A program made the position numbers and the translations under genes. The notes beneath the pieces were generated by a model. It did not search any database, had not been told where the DNA came from, and saw nothing but the letters and a program-made list of their open reading frames with translations. From Akkermansia sp. (GTDB lineage: Bacteria; Verrucomicrobiota; Verrucomicrobiia; Verrucomicrobiales; Akkermansiaceae): a stretch of DNA of 64,000 nucleotides. Positions 28,023 to 38,198 of the stretch are shown here, in pieces. Location: positions 24,220 through 88,219 of the forward strand of contig JAFZHC010000053.1 of the NCBI GenBank assembly GCA_017555025.1. The letters run 5' to 3'. The stretch's first letter is position 1. Every line of letters begins with the position of its first letter.

Positions 28023-30695
28023 ATGAATAACTTTACCCCCCGAGCTCAACAGGTGCTAAACCTCGCCCGACGCGAGGCAGACCGCTTTCACCACAATTAT
28101 ATCGGCGCCGAGCACATCCTTCTCGGCCTGCTTAAACTTGGGCAAGGCGTTGCCGTCAGCGTACTCGAAAATGCCGGCGTTGACCTGAAGAACCTCATAC
28201 ACAAAATCGAAAGTTCCATGGTACAGGGCGAAGCCTCAGGTAATGAAGGCTCTCTACCCTATACCCCTCGCGTTAAGCGCCTGCTGACAGTTGCCGGTGC
28301 AGAAGCCCGAGAACTTCGCCACACATACATCGGCACAGAGCATCTGCTGCTGGCGTTCCTGAGGGAGGACGGAGGACTGGCCAAAGATGCGCTGGCTTCT
28401 ACAGGCATTACTTACGATGCCGCACGCCAGAGCGTACTGCGTGAGATTGACCCTAAGTTTGACTCATCCCCTGCTCCGGACAATGAAGACGCCGGAGCTC
28501 GCCGCCGCCCCGATGAAGAAGAAGAGGAAGATGCCAACGCCTTCCTTCACTCCCACACGGTAGGCAGCGGCAACAGCTCATCAGCTGAGGGTCGCACGCG
28601 CACGCCGGCACTCAAGGCTTTCGGCCGAGACCTGACAGCCCGCGCAGCTCGTGGCGAGCTTGATCCCGTCATCGGACGTCGCACAGAAATTGAGCGGGTT
28701 ATCCAGATTCTCTGCCGTCGCACCAAGAACAATCCCGTTTTGCTGGGTGAGGCCGGTGTGGGCAAGACGGCTATTGTGGAAGGTTTAGCCCAGATGATTG
28801 TCAACGGTGATGTCCCGGAATTCCTACTGGGCAAGAAGCTCATTTCGCTGGATTTGGCGCTCATGCTGGCCGGCACTAAATACCGAGGTCAGTTTGAAGA
28901 GCGAATCAAAGCCATTATGGATGAAATTCTCCGCGAGAAAAACATCATCCTCTTCATTGATGAGATGCACTCGCTCATCGGTGCCGGCTCTGCCGAAGGC
29001 ACCATGGATGCCTCCAACATCATCAAACCCGCTCTTTCACGCGGTGAACTGCAGGCTATAGGTGCCACCACACTCAACGAATACCGCAAACACATCGAAA
29101 AAGACGCAGCCTTTGAACGCCGCTTCCAACAGGTGCAAGTAGGTGAGCCCTCTGTCGAAGACACCTTGCTCATTCTCAAAGGCATTGCCCCCCGCTATGA
29201 GGAACACCACCACGTTCACTACACCGAAAAAGCGCTCGAAGCAGCAGCCAATCTTTCCAAGCGTTACCTGACCGGTCGTTTCCTGCCCGATAAAGCTATT
29301 GACGTTATGGATGAAGCGGGCTCTCGCCTGCGCGTTGCTCTCATGACCCGCCCTCAGTCGCTCAAAGAGCGGGAGCAAACCCGCAGAGAGCTGGAGGCAG
29401 AAAAACAAGCGGCTGTAAAAGAACAGGACTTTGAGAAAGCGGCCTCTCTGCGTGACTCTATCGCCGCGCTCGATGCCAGTTTCAAAACTGAGGTCAACGA
29501 ATGGAAAGAGCAAATGAACGCCGCTCACCAGGACGTCACAGAGGAGGACATCATGGCTGTCATCTCCAAGTGGACAGGTATTCCCCTCTCCCGCATGGAG
29601 GAAAAGGAAACAGAAAAGCTGCTGCGCATGGAGGAAGAACTGAAGAGCAAGGTCATTGGGCAGGACATAGCCTGCTCAGCCATTGCCCGAGCTCTGCGCC
29701 GCAGCCGAGCCGACATTAAAGATCCGCGCCGTCCCATCGGGTCCTTCCTCTTCATGGGTCCCACCGGTGTGGGTAAAACTTACCTTGCCCGTAATCTTGC
29801 CGAGATTATGTTCGGCACGGCTGAAGCACTCATTCAGGTAGACATGAGTGAGTATATGGAGAAGTTCAGTACCAGCCGCCTTATCGGCTCACCTCCCGGC
29901 TATGTCGGGCATGATGAAGGAGGCCAGCTCACCGAGCAGGTACGCCGCCGCCCCTACGCAGTCATTCTCTTTGATGAAGTGGAAAAGGCGCACCCCGATG
30001 TCATGAATCTGCTGCTGCAGGTGCTTGAAGAGGGAGCCATGACCGACTCTCTCGGCCGTAAAGTCAGCTTCTCCAACACGATTATCATTCTGACATCCAA
30101 TGTAGGTGCCAGCCTTGCTTCGCAACGGAGCACCATGGGATTCAGCGCTATCGACAACGCGGAGGCAGACTACGATACGATGAAGGAGAGAATCTCCGAA
30201 GCGGCTAAACAGCACTTCCGCCCGGAGTTCATTAACCGCTTCGATGAGCTCATCGTCTTCCGCATGCTGGAGCGCAAAGATTTGGAGCAGATTGTTAAGC
30301 TCGAGGCCAATAAGCTCATTAAGCGACTGGCAAATAAGAAAATCACGCTCAGTCTCTCTCCGGAAGTAGTCAGCATGCTCGTAGACAAAGGGTATGACCC
30401 GCAATACGGTGCACGCCCCATGCGCCGAGCCATTGAACGTCTGTTGGAAGACCCCATTGCTGAGGCTATCCTCAGAGGTCAGTTGGCAGAAGGCAGCATC
30501 TCCCAAGCTATTCGTCCTGAAGGTACCGACCATATTGATTTTGAGGACAATCAACCGGTGGCTTCACAAGAGCCGGCTCAGGGAGAATTGGCCCTTTCTG
30601 CAGATACTCAGCCACCCAAAAAGGCAACGCGCAGGAAAGCGATAAACCAAGCAGCTGCACCTCGACGCAAAACCAAAAAGAAGTCCGAATCGTAA
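28023..30695 (+). CDS. clpC: ATP-dependent Clp protease ATP-binding subunit ClpC
   Basis: 890 residues. Clp N-terminal double repeat (1-145, [20 protein letters not shown]), AAA1 with Walker [10 protein letters not shown] near 242 and Walker [10 protein letters not shown], a middle coiled-coil with UVR motif ([11 protein letters not shown], about 470), AAA2 with Walker [10 protein letters not shown] near 579, and a C-terminal D2 domain. It unfolds proteins for ClpP; ClpP is not in this window. The last 30 residues are an unusual basic tail ([20 protein letters not shown]). ATG 28023 is the family start, 28 bases after the mcsB stop; longer frames overlap mcsB. Confidence 0.95.
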   Translation: MNNFTPRAQQVLNLARREADRFHHNYIGAEHILLGLLKLGQGVAVSVLENAGVDLKNLIHKIESSMVQGEASGNEGSLPYTPRVKRLLTVAGAEARELRHTYIGTEHLLLAFLREDGGLAKDALASTGITYDAARQSVLREIDPKFDSSPAPDNEDAGARRRPDEEEEEDANAFLHSHTVGSGNSSSAEGRTRTPALKAFGRDLTARAARGELDPVIGRRTEIERVIQILCRRTKNNPVLLGEAGVGKTAIVEGLAQMIVNGDVPEFLLGKKLISLDLALMLAGTKYRGQFEERIKAIMDEILREKNIILFIDEMHSLIGAGSAEGTMDASNIIKPALSRGELQAIGATTLNEYRKHIEKDAAFERRFQQVQVGEPSVEDTLLILKGIAPRYEEHHHVHYTEKALEAAANLSKRYLTGRFLPDKAIDVMDEAGSRLRVALMTRPQSLKEREQTRRELEAEKQAAVKEQDFEKAASLRDSIAALDASFKTEVNEWKEQMNAAHQDVTEEDIMAVISKWTGIPLSRMEEKETEKLLRMEEELKSKVIGQDIACSAIARALRRSRADIKDPRRPIGSFLFMGPTGVGKTYLARNLAEIMFGTAEALIQVDMSEYMEKFSTSRLIGSPPGYVGHDEGGQLTEQVRRRPYAVILFDEVEKAHPDVMNLLLQVLEEGAMTDSLGRKVSFSNTIIILTSNVGASLASQRSTMGFSAIDNAEADYDTMKERISEAAKQHFRPEFINRFDELIVFRMLERKDLEQIVKLEANKLIKRLANKKITLSLSPEVVSMLVDKGYDPQYGARPMRRAIERLLEDPIAEAILRGQLAEGSISQAIRPEGTDHIDFEDNQPVASQEPAQGELALSADTQPPKKATRRKAINQAAAPRRKTKKKSES

Positions 30696-30761
30696 CCCTC
30701 CGAACGGTGCAGTAACGGTGCATTCGTAGGAACCTACTGCAAGCTGCCGAATTTTATACTA

Positions 30762-30800
30762 CCGCCATTTGCCGCTCATTGGTCGGCAAATGGCGGATTT
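30762..30800 (+). terminator. Terminator after clpC
   Basis: Perfect 13-bp stem CCGCCATTTGCCG / CGGCAAATGGCGG (30762-30774, 30784-30796), nine-base loop, followed by ATTT. Confidence 0.7.
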
Positions 30801-30873
30801 GCTTTGATGAGAGCCTATAGGAGCATTCCTTTTATCTCATAAAAATGTTAATTTGTCACTTCGGGTTTACTGC

Positions 30874-30902
30874 TTGTCAACAGCAAGAAATTATGATAAA
30901 CT
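30874..30902 (+). promoter_or_regulatory. Promoter of the ankyrin-alkD operon
   Basis: TTGTCA (30874-30879), 17-base spacer, TAAACT (30897-30902); predicted +1 near 30909, four bases before ATG 30913. Confidence 0.6.
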
Positions 30903-30912
30903 GGCAGATGAA

Positions 30913-31665
30913 ATGAAGTTCGGTTTCTTAGTCTCTGCCCTATTTGCAGCAATACTCTGCCCACCGGGGCAATTGTATGCAGCCCCCGAGCCGCCTCCAT
31001 CGCAGCCGGATATCCGCAGTATCATTACCGATGGCACTACGGCCGAGCTTGCATACCACCTGCGCCATCATTTAAATGCCAATTCCCGCTTAAAGGGAGG
31101 TATGCCGCTACTGGTACTGGCTGCGTATACAGGGCGTCTGGAAATGGTACACACCCTGCTGCAACACGGAGCTGAGCCCAATGCTGCACAGGAACCCGGA
31201 ATATCAGCGCTCTCAGTAGCCGCAGCCACTAACAACACGCACATGCTGGATTTACTGCTCATGCATGGTGCGGACAAAAATTTTCGCGCGGCTCAGGGAG
31301 ACACCGTGCTGATGCTGGCCTGTTCGCAAGGCTCCATTGATGCAGTACAGTTACTGCTGGCGTACAAGGCAGACCCGAATCTCGCAGACTGTAACGGGGT
31401 AACACCTCTCATTTACTCCATTGCCCGATGTCAGGAGGCCAATGTCATCAGCAGAATGTTATTGGAACATGGTGCCGATCCCAATGCTCGTATGAAAGAC
31501 GGCACCACAGCACTAATTGCAGCAGCTCTGCGTAATGATGCAGACTGCACTCGCCTGCTACTCAGTTTCGGAGCAGATGTTAAAGCCAGAGATGCCGAAG
31601 GGATGAGTGCCCGAGATTTGGCAAAGGATGTAACCATCCAACAACTCCTCGACGCAGCCCAATGA
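30913..31665 (+). CDS. Secreted ankyrin-repeat protein
   Basis: 250 residues. Signal peptide MKFGFLVSALFAAILCP...AAP, then a Pro-rich linker and about five well-formed ankyrin repeats (GMPLLVLAAYTGRLEMVHTL, ISALSVAAATNNTHMLDLLL, DTVLMLACSQGSIDAVQLLL, VTPLIYSIARCQEANVISRM, TTALIAAALRNDADCTRLLL). The repeats are closer to consensus than in the other ankyrin genes. The stop overlaps the alkD-like start as ATGA. The pairing of an exported ankyrin protein with a DNA glycosylase homologue is unexplained. Confidence 0.88.
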   Translation: MKFGFLVSALFAAILCPPGQLYAAPEPPPSQPDIRSIITDGTTAELAYHLRHHLNANSRLKGGMPLLVLAAYTGRLEMVHTLLQHGAEPNAAQEPGISALSVAAATNNTHMLDLLLMHGADKNFRAAQGDTVLMLACSQGSIDAVQLLLAYKADPNLADCNGVTPLIYSIARCQEANVISRMLLEHGADPNARMKDGTTALIAAALRNDADCTRLLLSFGADVKARDAEGMSARDLAKDVTIQQLLDAAQ

Positions 31666-32309
31666 CAGTTGCAGATTTACAGGAGCTCCTAGCCAGGGAA
31701 GCGGAAGAATCATATCGTCAATTTGCAGCCTCCCTCATACCGGGAGAAACAAAATTATTAGGTGTGAGGTTACCGACATTACGCCGATTGGCCAAACAAG
31801 CAGCAAAGGGCGAATGGCGAACTACCTTTGCCGAATTAAAGGGGCACCCATGCATGGAGCTCGTTATGCTGCGCGGTATGTTACCCGGTTATGCAAACAG
31901 TTCTCGTGATGAACGTCTGCAAGCCATAGAGGAATTTGTACCCGATATCCGCAATTGGAGCATTTGCGACTCATGCTGCGCCACCTACCACTTTGTGCGT
32001 GAACAACGGTATGAGATACTTCCTTTCCTGCACAGCTATTTGGCCTCACCCCATGAATATGAAGCCAGATTCGGCGTGGTCATGCTCCTCATGCATTACA
32101 TGAAAGCGCCGGAATGGATTTCCACGATAGCAGCCTTATTACCAACCGTCACAGCCGAGGGTTTCTATGCAAGAATGGCTGTGGCATGGTGCACAAGCGA
32201 ACTTTATTTCTCGAACCCGCAAGCGGGCGAGCAGGTCCTCAAACAGTTATCCTCCGCCACACAAAGGCTGGCCGAGAAAAAAATCAGAGAATCGCGCAAG
32301 CGAGTATAA
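31662..32309 (+). CDS. AlkD-like DNA alkylation repair protein
   Basis: 215 residues, all-helical HEAT-like repeat protein. LLGVRLPTLRRLAK near the N-terminus and IRNWSICDSCCATY (Trp-x3-Asp, the spacing of the catalytic-site Trp and Asp in AlkD) mark the family, and FGVVMLLMHYM follows as in homologues. Members excise cationic alkylated bases. It overlaps the ankyrin gene by four bases and converges on the DUF1232 gene with only three bases between stops. Confidence 0.8.
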   Translation: MTVADLQELLAREAEESYRQFAASLIPGETKLLGVRLPTLRRLAKQAAKGEWRTTFAELKGHPCMELVMLRGMLPGYANSSRDERLQAIEEFVPDIRNWSICDSCCATYHFVREQRYEILPFLHSYLASPHEYEARFGVVMLLMHYMKAPEWISTIAALLPTVTAEGFYARMAVAWCTSELYFSNPQAGEQVLKQLSSATQRLAEKKIRESRKRV

Positions 32310-32312
32310 TTC

Positions 32313-32585
32313 TTACGAATCCCCATCCTTCTTTTGCGTCAACTCACTCGAAGAAGACTTCTTGCCAAAGCAGTTTGTCAGGATACAAACTAACCCCCCC
32401 AACACACCGATATCGTCTAACCAGCCAACCAGAGGCAGCCAATCGGGAAGAACATCAAACGGGGAAAGCACATACAACACGGCCAACACAGCCAGCAGAA
32501 TGTTCCGGGGCGTCCATGTATCGCCCTTTTTCAAACGGAGTAAGGCAGCATAAGCCTCACTCATCTTTTGACGAGACAATTTCAT
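32313..32585 (-). CDS. DUF1232 membrane protein
   Basis: 90 residues. The motif LYVLSPFDVLPDWLPLVGWLDDIGVL (residues about 38-63) is diagnostic of DUF1232 ('YvlSPiDliPdfiPviG..DD'). Two membrane segments. Molecular function unknown. ATG 32585 overlaps the stop of the 189-residue gene as ATGA. Confidence 0.88.
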   Translation of the reverse strand: MKLSRQKMSEAYAALLRLKKGDTWTPRNILLAVLAVLYVLSPFDVLPDWLPLVGWLDDIGVLGGLVCILTNCFGKKSSSSELTQKKDGDS

Positions 32586-33151
32586 TTACGGGTACTCTTG
32601 CGTGACTTAGAGGCAGTTTTACAGCGACGGCGAGGACGACGAACGCGCGATGGTTCGTATTTGTTGAGATGAACCTGTACCAACAACAGCGCAAACATGG
32701 ATGCCGGGCTTACCTCCACGGCTGCGCTGGTAGCAACAGCCTCTGCCAACTGAACCATTTTCTGCACAATAGAGCCATATTCATCGGCATCAAGGTTGGG
32801 AAGAGCATCCTCAAGCAAACCGTGCATCTGTACCAGAGTACGGTAAAGTTGCAACCAATTATCCTCAGGACCGGCCGGCAACGTTTGCATAATGCTATCC
32901 GGCAGAGAATCCAGCAAACGTTCAGCCTTATGTAAGAGGCGGTGCTGCTCCTTCTGCAGAGAACGGTCATTACGAGCGGCATCGAGAATGAAGCGCACAT
33001 GCGAGGCAAGCTCACCATGGGCGGCAAGCACCTCCACGGGGACATGATGCGCAGCAGCCCAATCTCCGCCGCGACGAGCAGCTGCGCCGAAAAGACGCAT
33101 CAGCACTTCTTTGCGCCCCTGGGGCGTCAGCGGTTCCCGTTCAAATAGCAT
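32582..33151 (-). CDS. Hypothetical cytoplasmic helical protein
   Basis: 189 residues, no signal peptide, mostly helical, acidic middle and strongly basic C-terminus (RRPRRRCKTASKSRKSTRK). No family recognised. ATG 33151 has a good promoter (TTGAAA, 17, TAGGAT) with a predicted leader of three bases. It overlaps the DUF1232 gene and is divergent from pyrF. Confidence 0.65.
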   Translation of the reverse strand: MLFEREPLTPQGRKEVLMRLFGAAARRGGDWAAAHHVPVEVLAAHGELASHVRFILDAARNDRSLQKEQHRLLHKAERLLDSLPDSIMQTLPAGPEDNWLQLYRTLVQMHGLLEDALPNLDADEYGSIVQKMVQLAEAVATSAAVEVSPASMFALLLVQVHLNKYEPSRVRRPRRRCKTASKSRKSTRK

Positions 33152-33160
33152 TGCCCGCTT

Positions 33161-33189
33161 ATCCTACCAAGAGAACAACATATTTTCAA
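33161..33189 (-). promoter_or_regulatory. Promoter of the 189-residue protein-DUF1232 operon
   Basis: TTGAAA (33189-33184), 17-base spacer, TAGGAT (33166-33161); predicted +1 at 33154, three bases before the ATG. Confidence 0.6.
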
Positions 33190-33209
33190 GCTTAAATCAC
33201 GACTTCGAC

Positions 33210-33238
33210 TTGCAAAATTAACGGAAACATGTTACTAT
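33210..33238 (+). promoter_or_regulatory. pyrF-thyA-folA promoter
   Basis: TTGCAA (33210-33215), 17-base spacer, TACTAT (33233-33238); predicted +1 at A33245, three bases before the pyrF ATG. Confidence 0.6.
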
Positions 33239-33247
33239 CGCCACAGC

Positions 33248-34027
33248 ATGAAATTCTCCGAAAAACTCCAGGCTCGCATTCAGGCAACACACTCCGCTCT
33301 CTGCGTGGGGCTCGACCCTCGCCCGCAGACAGAAAACATGAACGAATTGGCCGACTGGCTGCGCAAAGTTGTGGCCGAAACAGCCCCCTACACCGCTGCC
33401 TATAAGCCCAATATCGCCTATTTCGAGGCCATGGGCTTGCCCGGTCTGAAAGTGCTGGAAGAACTGCTGCCTGACATGCCCAAGGATATCCCGGTTATCC
33501 TCGATGCCAAGCGCGGTGATATCGGCGAAACGCAGAAGTACTACGCTCAGGCTTACTTTGAGCGCATGCAGGTAGATGCCGTGACCCTCAATCCCTTCAT
33601 GGGCTACGACATTCTTGAGCCTTTCCTGAGCCACCCCGGTAAGGCTGTTTATCTTCTCGCAGTGACCTCCAATGCCGGTTCTGCCGATATTGAGCGCCAA
33701 GTGCTCGCCAACGGTCGCAAGGTGTACCAGTTGGTCGGGGATATGGTTGAGTGCGCCCGTGCTGAAGGCGCGGCCACCGAGGTAGGCATGGTCATGGGGC
33801 TTACCAACGCCAGCAGCGAATTGCTTTCCGAATTGCCCGATGCTCCCCTCCTCATCCCCGGTCTGGGTGCACAGGGTGGCGATTTAAGCGCTCTGACCGG
33901 CGGTACCCGCGTGGCACCTCCCGTGATTAATGTATCCCGAGGCATCCTCTACCGCGAACCTGAACTCAGCTTTGCCGAAAAAGCACAGAAGTATGCTCTG
34001 GAGATTCGCGAAGCTCTCTCTCTGTAA
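33248..34027 (+). CDS. pyrF: Orotidine 5'-phosphate decarboxylase (group 2)
   Basis: 259 residues. Last step of UMP synthesis. The catalytic DAKRGDIG motif is present, and the N-terminal ALCVGLDPRP and C-terminal LLIPGLGAQGGDL motifs are those of the longer bacterial type (PyrF group 2). thyA starts 12 bases after the stop, so UMP synthesis, dTMP synthesis and dihydrofolate reduction form one nucleotide operon. Confidence 0.95.
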   Translation: MKFSEKLQARIQATHSALCVGLDPRPQTENMNELADWLRKVVAETAPYTAAYKPNIAYFEAMGLPGLKVLEELLPDMPKDIPVILDAKRGDIGETQKYYAQAYFERMQVDAVTLNPFMGYDILEPFLSHPGKAVYLLAVTSNAGSADIERQVLANGRKVYQLVGDMVECARAEGAATEVGMVMGLTNASSELLSELPDAPLLIPGLGAQGGDLSALTGGTRVAPPVINVSRGILYREPELSFAEKAQKYALEIREALSL

Positions 34028-34039
34028 CGATAACAGGCT

Positions 34040-34855
34040 ATGAAGCAATACCTGGAGCTACTCGACGATGTGCTCACCAATGGAGTGGGGCGTGATGATC
34101 GCACCGGCACAGGCACTATCGGTGTATTTGGTCGTCAGGTGCGTTTTGACCTGAGGAAGGGCTTCCCCTGCCTCACCACAAAAAAACTGCATCTGCGCTC
34201 CATCATTTATGAGTTGCTCTGGTTCCTGAAAGGCAGTACCAATGTGCGCTACCTTCAGGAGCATGGTGTCAGCATCTGGGATGAATGGGCCGACGAAAAT
34301 GGCGAACTCGGCCCCGTATACGGCAGTCAGTGGCGCAAATGGCCGGATGGCGAGGGCGGTAGCATCGACCAGATAGCCAAGCTTATTGACGGACTGAAAA
34401 ACAATCCTTGGAGCCGTCGCCACATTGTCACGGCTTGGAACGTAGCGGAAGTAGACAACATGGCGCTGCCGCCGTGCCACTGCCTCTATCAGTTCTGCGT
34501 CATTCCCGCACAACGAGAGGGCGAAAAACACGGGCTCAGCCTGCAACTCTACCAGCGCAGTTGCGACTTGTTCCTCGGTGTACCGTTCAACATAGCCAGT
34601 TACGCTCTGCTGCTGATGATGGTGGCACAGGTTTGTGGCTACGAGGCTCGAGAGTTTGTCCATACCTTCGGAGATTTGCACCTCTACAAAAACCATCTCG
34701 AGCAGGCCAGACTGCAACTTACCCGCGAGCCGAGGGCGCTGCCGACCATGCGCATTAATCCTGCGATTACCGCTATTGATGGCTTTGATTACGAGGATTT
34801 CACGCTGGAAAACTACGACCCGCACCCGCACATTAAAGCGCCGATTTCCGTATGA
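34040..34855 (+). CDS. thyA: Thymidylate synthase
   Basis: 271 residues, slightly longer than the 264 of E. coli. It methylates dUMP to dTMP using methylene-THF, yielding dihydrofolate. Features: DRTGTGT, the double Arg of [13 protein letters not shown], active-site Cys in [32 protein letters not shown], and C-terminal APISV. The stop overlaps the folA start as ATGA. Confidence 0.97.
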   Translation: MKQYLELLDDVLTNGVGRDDRTGTGTIGVFGRQVRFDLRKGFPCLTTKKLHLRSIIYELLWFLKGSTNVRYLQEHGVSIWDEWADENGELGPVYGSQWRKWPDGEGGSIDQIAKLIDGLKNNPWSRRHIVTAWNVAEVDNMALPPCHCLYQFCVIPAQREGEKHGLSLQLYQRSCDLFLGVPFNIASYALLLMMVAQVCGYEAREFVHTFGDLHLYKNHLEQARLQLTREPRALPTMRINPAITAIDGFDYEDFTLENYDPHPHIKAPISV

Positions 34856-35322
34856 GCCTCACCTTTACAGGAGTAGTTGCCATGGCTGCCGATAGAGCTA
34901 TCGGCCTGAACAACACCATGCCTTGGCGCCTGCCGGATGATTTGAAGCTGTTTAAAAAGCTGACAATGGGCCACCCCATCCTTATGGGGCGTAAAACATG
35001 GCAAAGTCTGGGGCGCCCCCTGCCCGGTCGACAGAATATCGTGCTGACAAGAGATGCCTCATTTGAAGCGCCGGGAGCTACCGTAATAACCGATATTGAA
35101 GCTCTCCATCATATGGAGTTGCAAAGTAAGGAAGTTATGGTGATTGGCGGCGCTCAGATTTATGAGCTCATGCTGCCGCACATGTCCGGCATGTATGTCT
35201 CAGAGGTTCATGGAGAATGGCCAGCTGACACTTATTTCCCTCCCTTCGCCCATGAGTTCCCGGAGCGAAAGATTCTGGAGCATTTCGAAGGGTTTGATTC
35301 CGTGCTTTATACCAAAGCCTGA
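34852..35322 (+). CDS. folA: Dihydrofolate reductase
   Basis: 156 residues. It reduces the dihydrofolate made by Thy[26 protein letters not shown] is the conserved N-terminus (AIG..N.mPW.lp.Dlk), followed by [15 protein letters not shown] and [13 protein letters not shown]. Coupled to thyA by a four-base overlap. A strong bidirectional terminator follows. Confidence 0.96.
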   Translation: MSLTFTGVVAMAADRAIGLNNTMPWRLPDDLKLFKKLTMGHPILMGRKTWQSLGRPLPGRQNIVLTRDASFEAPGATVITDIEALHHMELQSKEVMVIGGAQIYELMLPHMSGMYVSEVHGEWPADTYFPPFAHEFPERKILEHFEGFDSVLYTKA

Positions 35323-35326
35323 TTAT

Positions 35327-35376
35327 AAAAAACCGCTGAGTTTCCCGATTCATCAGAGAAAACTCAGCGGCTTTTT
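35327..35376. terminator. Bidirectional terminator between folA and the His-rich gene
   Basis: 11-bp stem CCGCTGAGTTT / AAACTCAGCGG (35333-35343, 35360-35370), followed by CTTTTT on the plus strand and by GGTTTTTT on the minus strand. It serves both converging genes. Confidence 0.85.
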
Positions 35377-35432
35377 GTCGTTATATCTTCTGTTGGCGGA
35401 ATGTCATCCATAGGCATGGGTGATGAATGAAA

Positions 35433-35720
35433 TTAACGGCGGTTGCCTTTCTTGCGGTTATCCTTATGCGCGACGAAATGACGGCGGTCTTTATCGTGCT
35501 TTTTCATCTCATGGCACCTATCCATGTGTTTCACATTCTTTTTGTGCTTAACTTCCTTTTTGTGAACAACATGATGGTGATTATCCTCATGCAAGGCTAC
35601 ATTCACCTTACCCTGAGCCAGATTCAGGCTGAGAGAAAGGCCGGCAGCACTTGCCTGTGCGCTTACCATTCCCAGTACCATTACCGCCAGAGCGGCCATT
35701 TTAACGAATTGCTTTTTCAT
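35433..35720 (-). CDS. Small secreted His/Lys-rich protein
   Basis: 95 residues. Signal peptide MKKQFVKMAALAVMVLGM...AQASA, then a mature part of about 69 residues with HEDNHHHVVHKKEVKHKKN and HMDRCHEMKKHDKD. Many His next to Lys/Asp suggest metal (Zn, Ni, Cu) or polyanion binding in the envelope. No family recognised. The leader on the minus strand is longer than for most genes here and contains a GGGCC/GGCCC hairpin. Confidence 0.7.
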   Translation of the reverse strand: MKKQFVKMAALAVMVLGMVSAQASAAGLSLSLNLAQGKVNVALHEDNHHHVVHKKEVKHKKNVKHMDRCHEMKKHDKDRRHFVAHKDNRKKGNRR

Positions 35721-35841
35721 CGTTTTGTGTCTTTCTATCTGTTTGTTGTTGCGGGCCTCGGTGTGGCCCTCTGTTTACATGGACACAGAGGAAAGACATT
35801 TTGTTCAAATAAAGTTTTATTTTTGTAATTTTTTCTTATTT

Positions 35842-36540
35842 TTAATAGTTATTTTCTAAAAATCCGGTACGTTCAGCATACTCCAACGCCAGCTTTTCTG
35901 CGAAATCTCTGGGCGAAAGCGCTTGTCCTTCTGCAACGAAGCGTTCATATTCCCAAGGGAGCAAGTTTTTATCTTCAAAAAAATCATCATTGAAAAGTTG
36001 CTCGCAACGTCTTTCGTTAAGAATATCGGTCACAATTTCTTTTTCAGAAGAAGATAGAGGGGCTAGTAACCTACATGACCTATCGCAAGGTTCATAGCAG
36101 AGATGAAAAAAAACGGAATCATAACAGAGATACCCCGGACGCTCTAAAGTAAGACGCAGATAAGCCGGAAGGAGATAGCAGAACGCCTCGGGCTCAATAT
36201 AAGATAAGCAATCTTCGCATGTTCGGAGCAGTTCCGGTCTGATGGTGGGCCAATAATTGCGCGGAGTGGAATCTTTTGTGTTGATATGTTGCAGCGGTTT
36301 AGGCGGCATGTAATCATCTTCAGCCAGTCCTCCCAACAGCAGATTGATGTGCGGGGGGCATATACGTTTGCGAAAAGCCTCCTCAAGACGAGTCAACAAA
36401 GCAGTCTTGCGGGGAGTGAGCAGACATACAGGATACTGAGCCAGCACATCGCGCCCACGTTGAAGAGATTTCGCTACATACTCTTCAAAATCGGCGAGCT
36501 CAGACTTTTCAAAATTGTTGAGTGCGGGTAGTCTGCTCAC
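35842..36540 (-). CDS. Hypothetical protein (possibly DUF6714-like)
   Basis: 232 residues, cytoplasmic, no signal peptide. The middle (EPEAFCYLLPAYLRLTLERP) resembles the 'eaf.yyLPaym' stretch of DUF6714-type proteins, but this is weak. The start is GTG 36540, directly after the T-run of the folD terminator, leaving no leader; a start inside the gene would remove conserved-looking sequence. No neighbour explains its role. Confidence 0.55.
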   Translation of the reverse strand: MSRLPALNNFEKSELADFEEYVAKSLQRGRDVLAQYPVCLLTPRKTALLTRLEEAFRKRICPPHINLLLGGLAEDDYMPPKPLQHINTKDSTPRNYWPTIRPELLRTCEDCLSYIEPEAFCYLLPAYLRLTLERPGYLCYDSVFFHLCYEPCDRSCRLLAPLSSSEKEIVTDILNERRCEQLFNDDFFEDKNLLPWEYERFVAEGQALSPRDFAEKLALEYAERTGFLENNY

Positions 36541-36544
36541 GAAA

Positions 36545-36584
36545 AATTAAAAAGCCACCTGCTCCGACCATGGAACAGGTGGCT
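36545..36584 (-). terminator. folD terminator
   Basis: On the minus strand, AGCCACCTG...CAGGTGGCT (36584-36553, interrupted inner stem) followed by TTTTAATTTT. Confidence 0.8.
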
Positions 36585-36595
36585 GAAGATAAAGG

Positions 36596-37474
36596 TTAAC
36601 GGGTCAATTGGCGGCAAGCCTTCACCGTGTTAGCCATAAGCATAGCAATGGTCATAGGGCCTACGCCGCCGGGAACGGGAGTAATGGCTGAGCATTTATC
36701 CTTTACGGACTCATAATCGACGTCGCCCACTATGCGATAACCGCGAGGGCGAGTGGCATCTGCAATACGGTTGATACCTACATCAATAACGACAGCGCCA
36801 TCCTTCACATAATCAGCTGTTACCATTTCGGGGCGCCCTACGGCGGCAACAATAATGTCTGCCGAGCGACAAACAGCAGGTAAATCAGCAGTACGGGAAT
36901 GAGCAATGGTTACCGTTGCATTGGCCTTCTTGCTCACCAGCAGATTGGCCATGGGCTTGCCAACTATCAGACTACGACCAATCACCACAGCGTGCTTACC
37001 GGCAGTAGAAATTCCGTAAGCCTTCAAAAGTTCCATACACCCCAGAGGCGTACAAGGCACAAATCCCTCCTCATCCTCAAGCACGAGCTTAGCTACGTTG
37101 GCAGGGTGGAAACCATCCACATCCTTACGCGGGTCAATATTGAGAATAACAGCTTCTTCGTCGATGTGAGGAGGAGGCGGACTCTGCACAAGAATGCCAT
37201 GGATACGCTCGTCAGCATTAAGCTTATGAATAAGCTCCACCAGTTGCTCCTGAGTTGTATCCGCAGGCAACTCCCACTTCTGAGAATAAAGACCAAGCTC
37301 TTCGCAAGCTCGCACCTTAGACCCCACATAAACCTGAGAGGCGGGGTCTTCCCCTACCAGTACCACGGCAAGCCCGGGCGTTTTTCCCTGCGCTTTAAGC
37401 TCAGCAATCTCAGCGGCGAGCCCCTCGCGAATGCTGGCAGCTACAGCTTTACCATCAATAATTGTTGTAGACAT
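36596..37474 (-). CDS. folD: Bifunctional methylenetetrahydrofolate dehydrogenase/cyclohydrolase FolD
   Basis: 292 residues. It interconverts methylene- and 10-formyl-THF, supplying Fmt and ThyA encoded elsewhere in the window. Catalytic [13 protein letters not shown] (Tyr and Lys), [22 protein letters not shown] and [12 protein letters not shown] are present. The usual 'vQLPLPxHi' reads VQSPPPPHI, a minor variant. It lies 14 bases after the DUF374 gene stop and ends with its own terminator. Confidence 0.95.
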   Translation of the reverse strand: MSTTIIDGKAVAASIREGLAAEIAELKAQGKTPGLAVVLVGEDPASQVYVGSKVRACEELGLYSQKWELPADTTQEQLVELIHKLNADERIHGILVQSPPPPHIDEEAVILNIDPRKDVDGFHPANVAKLVLEDEEGFVPCTPLGCMELLKAYGISTAGKHAVVIGRSLIVGKPMANLLVSKKANATVTIAHSRTADLPAVCRSADIIVAAVGRPEMVTADYVKDGAVVIDVGINRIADATRPRGYRIVGDVDYESVKDKCSAITPVPGGVGPMTIAMLMANTVKACRQLTR

Positions 37475-37488
37475 AACTAGATGAGGAA

Positions 37489-38169
37489 TTATTTCTCAAT
37501 GACAAGAGGGGGAAAATCGGGCCGCCCGTGAGCGAGAGCTTCCTCCACCATGCGACAATACTCGGCCTGCTGCTCATCGGTAATATCCTTCGGCACGTAG
37601 ATTTTTTTGCCCCAGGTGATGGTCACACGAGAGAACGGTTTGGGAATGACAAAGCCATCCCAAGCCTTGCTGATACGCCAGCACGAAGAATAATCAATAC
37701 AGGCAGGTATAATCGGATAACCGCTCAGGGAAGCTAAACGCACAACACCGGGGCGGCACTTATAGAGAGGCCCCTTGGGGCCATCGGGAGTAATGCACAT
37801 GCAACAACCGGCATCAAGCTCGCGCACCATATCGCGGAAGCCGGCCGCCCCGCGGCGGTGGCTCGAACCACGAACCGTGCGCATGCCATAATCATTGGCA
37901 ATGGTTGTCAGCAATGCACCATCCTTACTGGCACTGGTAAGCATGCTCATGGGCAGCCTCCCCTTTACCACATAACGATACACGTGGCAGGGAGAAAAGA
38001 CACGGTTATGCCATAACGCAATAATGCATTGATAATCTCCCCACGGGTCATCCGACCCGTTAAGATTCACAATCTTCTTGCGCAGAGTGGCACAGACAGA
38101 AGCCATGAAGAACCACACCAGATGACCTACCGGCTTTGTCCACCACTTCTTTCTGATTTCACTACCCAT
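37489..38169 (-). CDS. DUF374-type lysophospholipid acyltransferase-like protein
   Basis: 226 residues. [15 protein letters not shown] and [17 protein letters not shown] with [16 protein letters not shown] are the hallmarks of the DUF374 subgroup of the LPLAT family (acyl transfer to lipid A-like or glycerolipids; HxxxxD-type position WHNR). An N-terminal hydrophobic patch ([16 protein letters not shown]) suggests membrane association. It is downstream of a 599-residue membrane protein gene and upstream of folD. Confidence 0.8.
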   Translation of the reverse strand: MGSEIRKKWWTKPVGHLVWFFMASVCATLRKKIVNLNGSDDPWGDYQCIIALWHNRVFSPCHVYRYVVKGRLPMSMLTSASKDGALLTTIANDYGMRTVRGSSHRRGAAGFRDMVRELDAGCCMCITPDGPKGPLYKCRPGVVRLASLSGYPIIPACIDYSSCWRISKAWDGFVIPKPFSRVTITWGKKIYVPKDITDEQQAEYCRMVEEALAHGRPDFPPLVIEK

Positions 38170-38198
38170 ATATTTGTCAAATGCTCAATACGCAAACT

